The position numbers were made by a program, and so were the translations under genes. A DNA stretch of 64,000 nucleotides from an uncultured Prolixibacteraceae bacterium. GTDB lineage: Bacteria; Bacteroidota; Bacteroidia; Bacteroidales; Prolixibacteraceae. The notes beneath the pieces were generated by a model, which ran no database searches, was not told the origin of the DNA, and was given only the letters and a program-made list of their open reading frames with translations. Positions within the stretch are counted from its first letter, which is position 1, and the number at the start of each line of letters is the position of its first letter. Below, in pieces: positions 16,453-25,373 of the stretch. Where the stretch lies: positions 1-64,000 of the forward strand of contig CAILJH010000211.1 of the NCBI GenBank assembly GCA_903834475.1, written 5' to 3'.

Positions 16453-18630
16453 TTAATCGGCTCTTGAGACCGAAACAACGCCGTTGATTCCTTTCAGTTT
16501 ATTCATCAAGAAGTCCAGATGTTCGAGTCCATTCACAAATACACGCAAGGTTCCGTCGAACGCACCGTTGTTTGAGTCGATATTTATAGATCGCATCTGA
16601 ACGCCGATATCTTTCGATATGACATGCGAAATCTGGCCCACGATATTGATCTCATCGGTACCTGATATCCGGACGATCGCCTGAAATGAAGTTTTCTTTT
16701 TGGTATCCTGCCATCTGGCTTTGATGAACCGATATGGATACCGCTCGATCATTTGTGGTGCATTCGGACAACTTGCCCGATGAATTTTTATTCCTTCGCT
16801 GATGGTAACAAATCCAAAGATATCGTCACCAAAAATTGGGTTACAGCACGGTGCCAGTTTGTAGATTACATTTTTGAGGTTGTTGTCAATCACCAGGTAA
16901 TCGTCACCAGCCGAAAAATCGAGCTCCTGAACTTTGTCTTTCGGCAAAACTTCAGCAACCATTTGTTTGGCTGAAACCTCTTTTTTCTCAACCAGTATCT
17001 CCTTAATATCAAGCGGATCTATCTTTCCGATCGAAACATTATAGTACAGATCCTGGGCAAGTTTAAGTTTAAAATGCTTCAGTATTTTTCGGATACTCTC
17101 GTCGTTATACTCAATTTTCCAGTTCTTGACCTTTCGCAGCAGAATTTCCTTTCCATTCTCAGCTTCCCGTTTGACCTCTTCGTTCAGACTGGCTTTGATC
17201 CGGTTTTTAGCTTTAGATGTAACCACAAAATCGAGCCAATCCAGTTTTGGCCGCTGATGATTGGCCGTATCAACCGAAATCTGATCGCCATTCTGCAACT
17301 TGTGCCGCAAGGTTACATTTTTGCCATTCACTTTTCCACCCACACAGCGGTCGCCGACACCTGAATGAACATCATAAGCAAAATCAAGCAAAGTTGCACC
17401 GGCTACCAATTTGCGTAAATCGCCCTTTGGTGTGAATACAAAGATTTCATCGGCATAAACATTCATTTTGAAATCGTCGATAAAATCAACCATATTCAGC
17501 TCCGGATTCTCCAGAATTTCGCGCACATTGGCCAGCCATTTTTCCATGTCTGATGAGCCCGAACCACCTTTATATTTCCAATGGGCAGCTAATCCTTTTT
17601 CGGCAATTTCGTCCATCCTTCTGGTCCGGATCTGAACTTCAACCCATTTCTCATGAGGACCCAAAACAGTTGCATGTAGTGATTCATAACCGTTTGACTT
17701 GGGTATGGTTATCCAGTCGCGCATGCGTTTCGGATTCGACTGATACTCTTCGGTCACAATGGAATAGACTTGCCAGCAATCAGATTTCTCGTTGGCAAAT
17801 TCCGAATTTAAGATCACGCGAATGGCAAACAAATCCATTACTTCATCAAATTCAACTTTTTGGGTTTGCATTTTCCGCCAGATGGAATTGATCGACTTGG
17901 TACGCGCTTTCATGTCGAATGAAAATCCGCGTGAAGTAAGCTTTTCTTCGATAGGTTTTACAAATTCAGCTACAAAACTGGCGCGCTCCCGATCGGTTTC
18001 TTTCAGCCGGATAGCAACTGCGTTGTAGGGCTCCGGGTTTTGGTATTTCAGGCACAAATCGAGCAACTCCGAATTGATATAATAGAGTCCCAATCGATGA
18101 GCAAGCGGTGCATAAAGGAAAGATGTTTCGACTGAAATTTTTATGCGGACCGCTTCAGATTGTGAGTCGAGATGTCGCATAACCTGCATCCTGTCAGCAA
18201 TTTTCAACAGGATAACACGAACATCGCCAGCCATGGCAAGCATCAGTTTGCGGTAGTTCTCCGAATGAAGTTCAACTGTATCGGTACCCATGGTATTGAT
18301 TTTGGCCATGCCTTCCAAAATTGAAGCAACCGCTTTTCCAAACCGGTTTTCAAGAACTTTGGAAGCTGAATCCTGATAAAAGACGTTGTGCAACAACGCT
18401 GCAATAACAGTTTCGGCTCCCAATCCAATTTCCTGAACCACTATTTGAGCAACCTCAATCGAATGAGCCACGATACTTTCTCCTGATTCCCAGCAAGTAT
18501 CCCCAAACATTTCGCAAACCAGTGAATAAGCATCCGCAATTTTGGGATGATCTTTTTCAGGAATGCTGCTCTTGTATAGCTCATAAAAACCTGAAAATGC
18601 TTTTTCAATTTCTGTATTCATGATTGCCAT
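16453..18630 (-). CDS. relA: RelA/SpoT-family (p)ppGpp synthetase with degenerate HD motif
   Basis: 725 residues. Order: HD-type hydrolase region (about 45-200), synthetase (about 240-370), TGS (about 395-455) and a C-terminal ACT domain (about 645-725). The synthetase keeps MDLFAIRVI, RMRDWITIPKSNGYESLHAT and VEVQIRTRRMDEIAEKGLAAHWKYK, so (p)ppGpp synthesis is expected. In the hydrolase region the first His is present (H56), but the HD dyad reads HN (H81-N82 in LLHNVFYQDS) and the usual DRLHNMRT is DRMQVMRH. Hydrolysis is therefore probably lost and the protein is likely a RelA-like monofunctional synthetase. A TPR gene follows in the same direction. Confidence 0.88.
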   Translation of the reverse strand: MAIMNTEIEKAFSGFYELYKSSIPEKDHPKIADAYSLVCEMFGDTCWESGESIVAHSIEVAQIVVQEIGLGAETVIAALLHNVFYQDSASKVLENRFGKAVASILEGMAKINTMGTDTVELHSENYRKLMLAMAGDVRVILLKIADRMQVMRHLDSQSEAVRIKISVETSFLYAPLAHRLGLYYINSELLDLCLKYQNPEPYNAVAIRLKETDRERASFVAEFVKPIEEKLTSRGFSFDMKARTKSINSIWRKMQTQKVEFDEVMDLFAIRVILNSEFANEKSDCWQVYSIVTEEYQSNPKRMRDWITIPKSNGYESLHATVLGPHEKWVEVQIRTRRMDEIAEKGLAAHWKYKGGSGSSDMEKWLANVREILENPELNMVDFIDDFKMNVYADEIFVFTPKGDLRKLVAGATLLDFAYDVHSGVGDRCVGGKVNGKNVTLRHKLQNGDQISVDTANHQRPKLDWLDFVVTSKAKNRIKASLNEEVKREAENGKEILLRKVKNWKIEYNDESIRKILKHFKLKLAQDLYYNVSIGKIDPLDIKEILVEKKEVSAKQMVAEVLPKDKVQELDFSAGDDYLVIDNNLKNVIYKLAPCCNPIFGDDIFGFVTISEGIKIHRASCPNAPQMIERYPYRFIKARWQDTKKKTSFQAIVRISGTDEINIVGQISHVISKDIGVQMRSINIDSNNGAFDGTLRVFVNGLEHLDFLMNKLKGINGVVSVSRAD

Positions 18631-18678
18631 TTAATTGATCTTTTTCATTTGTGTTGTGACACCTGTAAATGCTTACCC

Positions 18679-18738
18679 GTCATGCTGAACTTGTTTCAGC
18701 ATCCCTTCCATAAAACTCTGAAACAAGTTCAGGGTGAC
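18679..18738. repeat. Inverted-repeat element (CTGAACTTGTTTCAG)
   Basis: Perfect 15-bp arms at 18685-18699 (CTGAACTTGTTTCAG) and 18718-18732, flanked by GTCA / TGAC, with an 18-base loop. It is a non-coding hairpin between ferritin and relA. A related fragment (CCCTGAACCTGTCGAAGGG) lies in the REP region near 30105-30125, so it is probably a dispersed repeat and not a gene-specific regulator. Confidence 0.6.
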
Positions 18739-18791
18739 TTGCTATGAATAGCTGACGTTGACATGATAATATTAATTCAATTTAATAACAA

Positions 18792-18817
18792 AAAAGGCCA
18801 CCTCACGGCAGCCTTTT
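18792..18817 (-). terminator. Terminator after ferritin
   Basis: Stem of 11 pairs (AAAAGGCTGCC with GGTGGCCTTTT, two G-U pairs) around GTGA, followed by T-rich sequence on the minus strand, 24 bases past the ferritin stop. Confidence 0.65.
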
Positions 18818-18840
18818 CACAAAATATATTTTGAAAAAAT

Positions 18841-19353
18841 TTAAGCTACCGTATTTGGATCCACGAAGACCCGCTGGCCCAATTCACGATCCATCATAAA
18901 AATGCCATTACCTTGTCCATTAATGAGTTTTAGTGTTGACAGGATTTTCTCCACATTGGCTTCTTCTTCAACCTGTTCGTCAACAAACCACATCAGGAAA
19001 TTCTGAGAGGCATGGTCACTGGCTGCGATTGCAACATTCATCAGATTATTGATCAGCGAGGTAACATGATTCTCGTGAGCCAGAGTCTTTTCATAAACAT
19101 CAACAATTCCATCAAAATCAACCGGAACCTGCTCGATTGCTTTCAGCAAAACCTTTCCACCCCGACTGGCAACATAGTTGAAAAATTTAATCGAATGGGC
19201 TGATTCTTCCTGATACTGAACTTTCATCCAATGGGCAAAACCCGAAAGTCCCATGTTTTCAAAATAAGCAGCCATCGAGAGGTACATATAGGCCGAATAG
19301 GTTTCAGCATTGATCTGCTCATTCATTGCGTCTAATACTTCTTTCTTTATCAT
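18841..19353 (-). CDS. Ferritin
   Basis: 170 residues, the usual bacterial ferritin (Ftn) length, of four-helix ferritin-like fold. Ferroxidase-site residues are visible in the expected places: NEQINAETYSAYMYLSMAAYFE (Glu17 region, positions about 10-32), MKVQYQEESAHSIKFF (E-x2-H about 46-58), EKTLAHENHV (Glu about 91) and VDEQVEEEANVEKIL (Gln about 127). It stores iron by oxidising Fe(II) inside a 24-mer shell. It is a single gene with its own terminator, separate from dnaX by 111 bases. Confidence 0.93.
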   Translation of the reverse strand: MIKKEVLDAMNEQINAETYSAYMYLSMAAYFENMGLSGFAHWMKVQYQEESAHSIKFFNYVASRGGKVLLKAIEQVPVDFDGIVDVYEKTLAHENHVTSLINNLMNVAIAASDHASQNFLMWFVDEQVEEEANVEKILSTLKLINGQGNGIFMMDRELGQRVFVDPNTVA

Positions 19354-19464
19354 CGCTGTTCGATTTTGAATTGGTAATAAAAGTACAAAATTTTAAGATT
19401 CCATTATCCTGAAAACTCAAATTGCAATGTCAAAAAATTCGATTATTTCGGAAACCCTTAAAAA

Positions 19465-20109
19465 TCAATCCTTAAAATCAAGGTTAAATTTTTGCTTGAG
19501 TTGGTACAACTCGGGATTTTTCTGCATCATCAGCTGCATTTTTTCCGAATCAGAATAAAAAATACGTGTTGCTTCCTGCTTTTCGATGCGCGTGACCAAC
19601 TCTATTTCCGAATTTTGCAACTCTTTCCTTAGCCATGATATCAGTTCATATTTTACAAGCTTGATTTCTTCTTCCTGAACAGAATTGCCAATTTTCAGCA
19701 AGATCTGATTTCCTTCTGCTTTTTCAGGAACAATCGACAAAGTAGATTTCAAAATTGGACGATCGGTCAGCTGATCAACAAATTCGAGCCATTTTACAGC
19801 AAGTTGCTCGTTGGTAAAAGTTTCATCTAAATTTCTATAACCATCGGAACTCGTTTCCTCAACCTGATTTTCAATTTTCGTTTCGGGAATATTTCCGGCC
19901 ATGGCATCCTTGATGGAAGGTGTGAAGGAGTTGCCTGTTTTTTTGATCGATTTGACAATCGATGCCTTTTCAATCGGCTCGAGACTAGTTGGTTGTGAAA
20001 TTTCCTGATTTGGTTCTTGTGCTGAAACGCCAGCTATAGCAGGCTTTTCAGACTGTTCCTCCAGATTAAAAATTGGCAGAAGTGACAGGTCGACCGGCTC
20101 GTCAGCTAT
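19465..20109 (-). CDS. dnaX: DnaX tau C-terminal extension, reached by -1 slippage
   Basis: In the -1 frame relative to the main dnaX frame the sequence is open from the A10 run (20109-20118) through 214 codons to TGA 19465-19467. It begins ATA GCT GAC GAG and passes through a Pro/Glu/Ser-rich linker (about 60 residues) into a conserved alpha/beta tail (EQLAVKWLEFVDQLTDRP, NQILLKIGNSVQEEEIKLV, LIRKEL-like helices). This is where tau-specific domains lie in full-length DnaX, so a 581-residue tau is expected when the ribosome or polymerase slips. An internal ATG at 19900-19902 gives only the last 145 residues and is probably not used. Confidence 0.75.
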   Translation of the reverse strand: MADEPVDLSLLPIFNLEEQSEKPAIAGVSAQEPNQEISQPTSLEPIEKASIVKSIKKTGNSFTPSIKDAMAGNIPETKIENQVEETSSDGYRNLDETFTNEQLAVKWLEFVDQLTDRPILKSTLSIVPEKAEGNQILLKIGNSVQEEEIKLVKYELISWLRKELQNSEIELVTRIEKQEATRIFYSDSEKMQLMMQKNPELYQLKQKFNLDFKD

Positions 20110-20118
20110 TTTTTTTTT
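20106..20118 (-). other. A10 slippery run with in-frame stop (programmed slippage site)
   Basis: On the coding strand the dnaX frame reads TTA AAA AAA AAA TAG. The ten As (20109-20118) contain overlapping A-AAA-AAA heptamers. One extra A in the mRNA, or a -1 ribosomal shift, avoids the TAG and opens the 214-codon tau tail. Slippage on A runs in dnaX is established in Thermus thermophilus; here the unshifted product is the short one. Confidence 0.75.
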
Positions 20119-21209
20119 AAGGTAAGTTGCGAAATTTTAATAATTGCCAGTTCAACGAGTAACCTTTTATTCTGACTTGCCTTGTACTGCAAATCGCATT
20201 CGCTGGCTATCTGCATTGCCCCGATCAGGAAATCATTTTCGCAACGGGCTGCCTGAATTTTGTATTTTTCTTTGATTTCGTTTCCAACTTCGAGAAGCTG
20301 AATGGTAATCGGATCTTTACAGACCATCACATCGCGGAAATGTGAACTCATACCGGTAATAAAGTGGTGACCATCAAATCCATGATCCAGTATTTCGTTG
20401 AAAATCAGTAAACTTCCGGAAATATCATTTTTCAGGAACAGGTCGACACAACGGAAATAATAATCGTAGTCGAGTACGTTGAGATTCGAAATTACATCTT
20501 TATAAGTCACTGTCCGGCCCGAAAAGCTTACAATCTGGTCAAATATCGACAAAGCATCGCGCATGGCACCATCGGCCTTTTGAGCGATCACATTCAGCGC
20601 TTCGCTTTCAACCGAAACATTTTCACTGGTTGCCACATGCAATAAATGGCTCGAAATATCGCCTATCCGGATTCGGTTAAAATCAAATATCTGGCAACGC
20701 GACAAAATTGTCGGGATTATTTTATGTTTTTCGGTAGTCGCCAAAATAAAAATGGCATGCTTGGGCGGTTCTTCCAGCGTTTTCAGAAATGCATTAAAAG
20801 CCTGTGATGACAACATGTGAACCTCATCGATAATATACACACTGTAATGTCCGATCTGCGGTGGAATCCTCACCTGATCGGTCAGGTTGCGGATATCGTC
20901 GACTGAATTATTCGAAGCGGCATCCAGTTCATGAATGTTGTAGGAGCGGTTTCCGTTGAAAGCCATGCACGATTCACACTCGTTGCACGATTCGATTTCA
21001 GCGGACAAATTCTGGCAATTGATGGTTTTGGCAAAAATACGGGCACAGGTTGTTTTCCCCACTCCGCGCGGCCCGCAAAATAAATAGGCGTGCGCAAGCT
21101 GGTTGTTTTTGATCGCATTTTTAAGTGTCGAGGTAATCGATGCCTGACCTACAACGGTCTGAAATGTATCGGGTCGGTACTTCCGTGCTGAAACAATAAA
21201 ATTCTCCAT
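20106..21209 (-). CDS. dnaX: DNA polymerase III clamp-loader subunit, gamma form
   Basis: 367 residues from ATG 21207-21209 (MENFIVSARKYRP, the normal DnaX start); a TTG 51 bases upstream is ignored. Features: Walker A GPRGVGKTT (about 46-54), zinc-binding cysteines in CQNLSAEIESCNECESC (about 65-81), Walker B IIDEVHMLS and sensor SRC (LSRCQIFDFNRI). The frame ends LTLKKK-stop directly at an A10 run, which is the usual end of domain III. The product loads the beta clamp. With slippage at the A run the protein extends into the tau tail encoded at 19465-20109. Confidence 0.9.
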   Translation of the reverse strand: MENFIVSARKYRPDTFQTVVGQASITSTLKNAIKNNQLAHAYLFCGPRGVGKTTCARIFAKTINCQNLSAEIESCNECESCMAFNGNRSYNIHELDAASNNSVDDIRNLTDQVRIPPQIGHYSVYIIDEVHMLSSQAFNAFLKTLEEPPKHAIFILATTEKHKIIPTILSRCQIFDFNRIRIGDISSHLLHVATSENVSVESEALNVIAQKADGAMRDALSIFDQIVSFSGRTVTYKDVISNLNVLDYDYYFRCVDLFLKNDISGSLLIFNEILDHGFDGHHFITGMSSHFRDVMVCKDPITIQLLEVGNEIKEKYKIQAARCENDFLIGAMQIASECDLQYKASQNKRLLVELAIIKISQLTLKKK

Positions 21210-21343
21210 AAAACCTAATGAATTGAACGACCAAATATACAAATTCTGGGGTAATGGCAAATTGAAACTTATTAACAGAAACTCAATAAAACTTTTGGCA
21301 GGCTAAGTTGTTTCATTTTCAATTCATCTAAAAACAGAAAAAC

Positions 21344-21880
21344 ATGAAAAAGCTCTCAATCATTTTTAGTCTAATTTTAATTTCCTCAATAGCATTCAGC
21401 CAGAAGTCGTTTTACGATTTTAAAGTGAAGGATATCGACGGAAAAGATTTCGATCTGTCGAGCCTGAAGGGGAAAAAGGTACTGGTGGTCAACACCGCTT
21501 CAAAATGCGGATTTACCCCGCAGTACAAGCAATTGGAAGAAGTTTACAAAACTTATGGTGGTGAAAAATTTACCATTATCGGTTTTCCGGCCAACAATTT
21601 CATGCACCAGGAACCTGGAACAAATAAGGAAATAGCTGAGTTTTGCGAAAAAAATTACGGCGTTACGTTCCAGATGATGTCGAAAATTTCGGTAAAAGGC
21701 GACGATATGGATCCTTTGTATAAATGGCTGACTACCAAAAGCGAAAATGGTGTACTGGATTCGGAAGTTGGATGGAATTTCCAGAAATACCTGATTGATG
21801 AAAAAGGCAATCTGGTCGATATGGTTTCCACGAGAGTCAAACCTGACGATGAAAAAATTGTAAGTTGGATTAAAAAATAG
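21344..21880 (+). CDS. Exported glutathione peroxidase family protein
   Basis: 178 residues. A signal peptide (to SIAFSQ, about residue 19) precedes the thioredoxin-like GPx fold. The active-site Cys is in VNTASKCGFTPQY (about 52), the Gln/Trp partners are in the expected later motifs (GFPANNF and WNFQKYLID), and the family signature is intact. It reduces peroxides, and bacterial GPx of this class is often thioredoxin-dependent. It is divergent from dnaX and convergent with kdpE. A bifunctional glutathione synthetase at 54682-56955 suggests glutathione is made in this cell. Confidence 0.9.
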   Translation: MKKLSIIFSLILISSIAFSQKSFYDFKVKDIDGKDFDLSSLKGKKVLVVNTASKCGFTPQYKQLEEVYKTYGGEKFTIIGFPANNFMHQEPGTNKEIAEFCEKNYGVTFQMMSKISVKGDDMDPLYKWLTTKSENGVLDSEVGWNFQKYLIDEKGNLVDMVSTRVKPDDEKIVSWIKK

Positions 21881-21904
21881 AATTTGGCGGATTGGTGATT
21901 GATG

Positions 21905-21938
21905 AAAAAGCGGTTTTCGTAAGAGGGCTGCTTTTTTT
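21905..21938 (+). terminator. Probable terminator after the glutathione peroxidase gene
   Basis: AAAAAGC and GCTTTTTTT arms enclose a loop of about 18 bases, 25 bases after the stop. The stem is only about 7 bp, so this is a moderate call. The GTAGAGACG palindrome immediately follows. Confidence 0.45.
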
Positions 21939-21961
21939 ATGCATGCTGACCTTTGGAAAAA

Positions 21962-21995
21962 ATGGTAGAGACGCACGGCCGTTCGTCTCTACCAT
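21962..21995. repeat. GTAGAGACG palindrome, copy 1
   Basis: Near-perfect inverted repeat: ATGGTAGAGACGCACGG paired with CCGTTCGTCTCTACCAT (one mismatch). Related copies lie at 28535-28562 and 58869-58895. All three are at gene 3' ends, so they may also act as transcription stops. This one lies between convergent genes. Confidence 0.7.
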
Positions 21996-22003
21996 ATAAT
22001 TTC

Positions 22004-22687
22004 CTAACTCCCAAACCTATACCCTATCCCCGATTCTGTAATCAGCAATTTGGGTTTGGTAGGTTCGTCCTCAATTTTCTTACGCAATTGAGCCACAAAG
22101 ACACGCAGGTACTGAGTTTGCTCGATGTACCCCATTCCCCATATTTCTTTCAGAATATGCTTATGTGTCAGAACCCGACCTTCGTTTTTAGCCAGAAGAG
22201 CCAGAAGAGAAAATTCCGTAGAAGTAAGCTTTATTATTTCATTGTTTTTTCGGGCGATATGATTGGCCAAATCTACTTCAAGTGTCCCGAAAACAAGAAG
22301 TGAATTTTCGGGAGTTCCCTGATTTTGGCGAATGGCAGCCCTGATCCGGGCCAATAATTCACCGGTACGGAAAGGTTTAGTCAGGTAATCATTTGCACCT
22401 AAATCAAGTGCTTTCACAATATCGTCCTCCGAACTTCGGACCGAAAGTATGATGATCGATTTCTGATACCACTCGCGCAATTTCCCGAGGATTTCAAGTC
22501 CATCGGCATCAGGAAGACCCAGATCGAGAATAATCAGGATTGGAGTATGGCTTACAGCTTTTTGTATCCCTTCGTGACCGGATGAAGCCGAAAATATTTT
22601 GTACCCATTGGACGAAAGGGTTATTTCAAGCAAGCGCCGGATCTGGACTTCATCATCGATAATCAATATGGTTTCATTCTCGTTCAT
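22004..22687 (-). CDS. kdpE: Response regulator, KdpE type
   Basis: 227 residues from ATG 22685-22687; a longer frame upstream overlaps kdpD and is not used. The receiver domain (ILIIDDEVQIRR, phospho-acceptor Asp in LIILDLGLPDADG, Lys in LTKPF) is followed by an OmpR-type winged helix (LTSTEFSLLALLAKNEGRVLTHKHILKEIWG, shown as about 155-185). In KdpDE systems the regulator activates potassium uptake genes. It lies 10 bases after kdpD. No kdpFABC genes are seen in the window, so its target may be the KimA-like transporter upstream. Confidence 0.9.
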   Translation of the reverse strand: MNENETILIIDDEVQIRRLLEITLSSNGYKIFSASSGHEGIQKAVSHTPILIILDLGLPDADGLEILGKLREWYQKSIIILSVRSSEDDIVKALDLGANDYLTKPFRTGELLARIRAAIRQNQGTPENSLLVFGTLEVDLANHIARKNNEIIKLTSTEFSLLALLAKNEGRVLTHKHILKEIWGMGYIEQTQYLRVFVAQLRKKIEDEPTKPKLLITESGIGYRFGS

Positions 22688-22697
22688 GAAAATTCGT

Positions 22698-25370
22698 TTA
22701 TTCAATATTACTGATATCTGGGATTTTTGTGGGTATTTTAATGGTAAACTTAGCTCCGCCATTCAAGCGGTTTTCAGCAATAATAGTCCCATTGTGCGCT
22801 TCGACCATGCCTTTTACAATCGATAAACCCAAACCAGTTCCTCCGGCAACAGCCGATCCGCCGCGGTAAAACTTATTGAACAGCATGTGTAAATCGGAAA
22901 CGGAAAAGCCCGGGCCACGATCCATGACCTGTATCATGAGGAAACCGCTGTCGTAAAAGAATTTCATGCGGATATTACTTCCTTCCGGAGCGTGTTGGGT
23001 TGCATTCAGCAGCAGATTATGAAGCACCTGTTCCATCAAACCAAAGTCAAGTTGCACGAGAGGCATCTCATCAGACAATACACAATGAATAGTAAATGGT
23101 TTTATTTCAACTGAAAGTGTCTGGACAACTTTATTGTATAAATCGTGCAAATCGCACCAGTCGATGCGCGGAGTTAGCCTGCCTGAATCGAGGCGCGACA
23201 TATTCAGCAAATTCTCGATCAAACGATTAAGCCGAATTGCAGCGGTATTAATTTCCTGATGAAGAATAGTTCTGTTCTCTGCCGAATATTCCTGTGCCAT
23301 CAAAGTATCCGAAGCACCCATGATAGTCGCTACCGGAATCCGCAGTTCATGCGAAATGGAGTTGAAAAGTGTTTTATACAATTTATCAGACTCTGTCAGG
23401 ATATAAGCATTTCGAGCTGCATTGCGTAAAAATTCACGTTCAATTTTGCCTGAAATCTGAGGTAGAAATCCCTCCCAGAATTGTTCCTCGCCCTGGGTAA
23501 ATACTTTCGAATGCTGCAATGCGATAACACCAACATTATCGTTGTTACCCTTCAACGGATAAAAAGTATAATCTCCCGACGGAAGCGTATCTGAAAATTT
23601 ACCTGCTTTTGAAGAATGTCTGAAAGTCCATTCGGCAATACTGATCTCATTCCCCGAAAAACTAAACGATGTCTCATGCCTCACGCTGGTTTCAAGATTA
23701 CCGGTTTCATCTTTTAACAAGACTGCACTTTCCAATCCAAAATATTTCCGGATATCATTAACTGCAAGATATAACACATCGTCAATTCCAGTAGCTGAAG
23801 AAAGTTCCTTAGCCAACTGGTACAAGGCATGTGTCCGCTCCTCCCTGATCCTGATTTTTTGCTCCTGATGCCTGACCCTCGAAGTTAGTACTCCGCTCAA
23901 TAGTGCAATAAGGAAAAACATGGTCAACATTAGCAGATCTTCTGGTTTATCAACATGGAGAGTGTAAGAAGGTGGAATGAAAAAATAGTCCCAAATGATT
24001 GAGCTCAGGGTTGCGGCAAGTAGAATTGGTCCGGTCCCGAAGAAAAAAGCCAGGATCGAAACGACAAACAGCAAAGCAAACGAAACCACTTGATAACCAA
24101 CAAATCCTTTGATTAGGAAACAAATACCAGCAGTAAGAACAATGGCAAGAATGGCCAAAAAATATTGATTGCTGGTTGAAGTGAATGAAGGCCGTGAAGC
24201 CTTATTCCTGAATTTATCGTCGATTTGGGTGTCGGAACCAAGAATATAAACATCAATATTACCGCTGTAACGAATCAGCCGGTTCACAAAATTCCCAAGT
24301 CTGAACATGGTGATCAGGTTCCGGACCCTGGGTTTTCCGATAATGATGTTTGTAATATTCTCTTTCTGTGCAAAATCAACAATCGCTTTAACTATATCCG
24401 TATTGGTAACAATGCGGAATGGTATTCCGAGTTGTTTCGCCAGGTTGATGTTCTTATCCAGATATTCATGTTCCTTTTCATTTAGTTCATGCGATGTTTC
24501 AACATAAATTGCCTGTATTTTGCCTCCCATCATGTCTGAAAGATTTTTGGCCCATCGCAGCAATTTGGTCGACTGACGGGTATAACCAACTGCAACCAGA
24601 AGATGAACCCCCGATTTCCAGGGTCCTCTGATTCGTTTCAGTTGCATGTAATCGTGCAATTGCCTGTCAACCCTGTCGGCCACAATGCGCAGAGCCATCT
24701 CGCGCAAAGCTGTAATGTTGCCCTTCCGGAAGAAATTCAGAACGGCTTCTTTTGATCGTTCAGGCGTATAAACTTTCCCTTCCGAAAGCCTTTGCAACAG
24801 TTCGTCGGGTGTCAAATCAACCAATTCGACCTCATCTGCAGTTTCAAAAACATCGTCCGGAAGGGTTTCCCGAACAATAATACCGGTAATTTGGGCAACT
24901 ATTTCAGAACGGCTTTCCAGATGCTGAACATTGACCGTAGTATAAACATTTATTCCATTGTCGAGTATTTCCTGAACATCCTGATATCGTTTGATATGCC
25001 GGCTTCCGGGGGCATTGGTATGTGCCAGTTCATCGACCAATACGATTTGAGGTTTTCGGGTAATGATGGCATCCAGATCCATTTCATGAACCTGAGTCGT
25101 TTTGTAAGTATATTCTTTTCGTGGAATCAGTTCAAGACCTTCAACCAGGGATTCCGTCTCCTTGCGATGATGCGTTTCCACATATCCAATCAATATGTCA
25201 GCACCCTTCGATTTCTCGATTTGTGCTGCTTGCAACATGGTATATGTTTTACCAACTCCGGCACACATCCCGAAAAATATTTTCAATTTTCCACGTTTGC
25301 TCTTTTCCTCTTCATCTTTTAACGAAGCAAGCAAATCATCAGGATTCGGGCGGTTGTCGGTGAAATTCAT
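22698..25370 (-). CDS. kdpD: Sensor histidine kinase KdpD
   Basis: 890 residues. Order: KdpD N-terminal domain with Walker A (GMCAGVGKT, 34-42) and VDELAHTNAPGSRHIKRYQD; USP domain (about 245-370, IIGKPRVRN); four membrane helices (about 395-490); a GAF-like region (about 510-630); HisKA with SISHELRIPVATIMG (about 665); and HATPase_c with DRGPGFSV and GGTGLGLSIVKG. It senses K+ or turgor and, in other bacteria, binds c-di-AMP at the USP domain. It sits between a kinase-less sensor gene (4 bases upstream) and kdpE (10 bases downstream). Confidence 0.93.
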   Translation of the reverse strand: MNFTDNRPNPDDLLASLKDEEEKSKRGKLKIFFGMCAGVGKTYTMLQAAQIEKSKGADILIGYVETHHRKETESLVEGLELIPRKEYTYKTTQVHEMDLDAIITRKPQIVLVDELAHTNAPGSRHIKRYQDVQEILDNGINVYTTVNVQHLESRSEIVAQITGIIVRETLPDDVFETADEVELVDLTPDELLQRLSEGKVYTPERSKEAVLNFFRKGNITALREMALRIVADRVDRQLHDYMQLKRIRGPWKSGVHLLVAVGYTRQSTKLLRWAKNLSDMMGGKIQAIYVETSHELNEKEHEYLDKNINLAKQLGIPFRIVTNTDIVKAIVDFAQKENITNIIIGKPRVRNLITMFRLGNFVNRLIRYSGNIDVYILGSDTQIDDKFRNKASRPSFTSTSNQYFLAILAIVLTAGICFLIKGFVGYQVVSFALLFVVSILAFFFGTGPILLAATLSSIIWDYFFIPPSYTLHVDKPEDLLMLTMFFLIALLSGVLTSRVRHQEQKIRIREERTHALYQLAKELSSATGIDDVLYLAVNDIRKYFGLESAVLLKDETGNLETSVRHETSFSFSGNEISIAEWTFRHSSKAGKFSDTLPSGDYTFYPLKGNNDNVGVIALQHSKVFTQGEEQFWEGFLPQISGKIEREFLRNAARNAYILTESDKLYKTLFNSISHELRIPVATIMGASDTLMAQEYSAENRTILHQEINTAAIRLNRLIENLLNMSRLDSGRLTPRIDWCDLHDLYNKVVQTLSVEIKPFTIHCVLSDEMPLVQLDFGLMEQVLHNLLLNATQHAPEGSNIRMKFFYDSGFLMIQVMDRGPGFSVSDLHMLFNKFYRGGSAVAGGTGLGLSIVKGMVEAHNGTIIAENRLNGGAKFTIKIPTKIPDISNIE

Positions 25371-25373
25371 AAA

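Noticed and set aside
19465-19902. Independent 145-residue gene
   Set aside because: It continues without stops upstream to the dnaX A10 run and looks like the tau tail.
21500-21976. 158-residue minus-strand ORF
   Set aside because: Antisense to the glutathione peroxidase gene and runs into the palindrome repeat.
22688-22762. N-terminal 25-residue extension of KdpE
   Set aside because: It overlaps the end of kdpD and lacks a proper start; ATG 22685-22687 begins right at the receiver domain.
24792-25322. 176-residue plus-strand ORF
   Set aside because: It is a shadow antisense to kdpD, with no family features.
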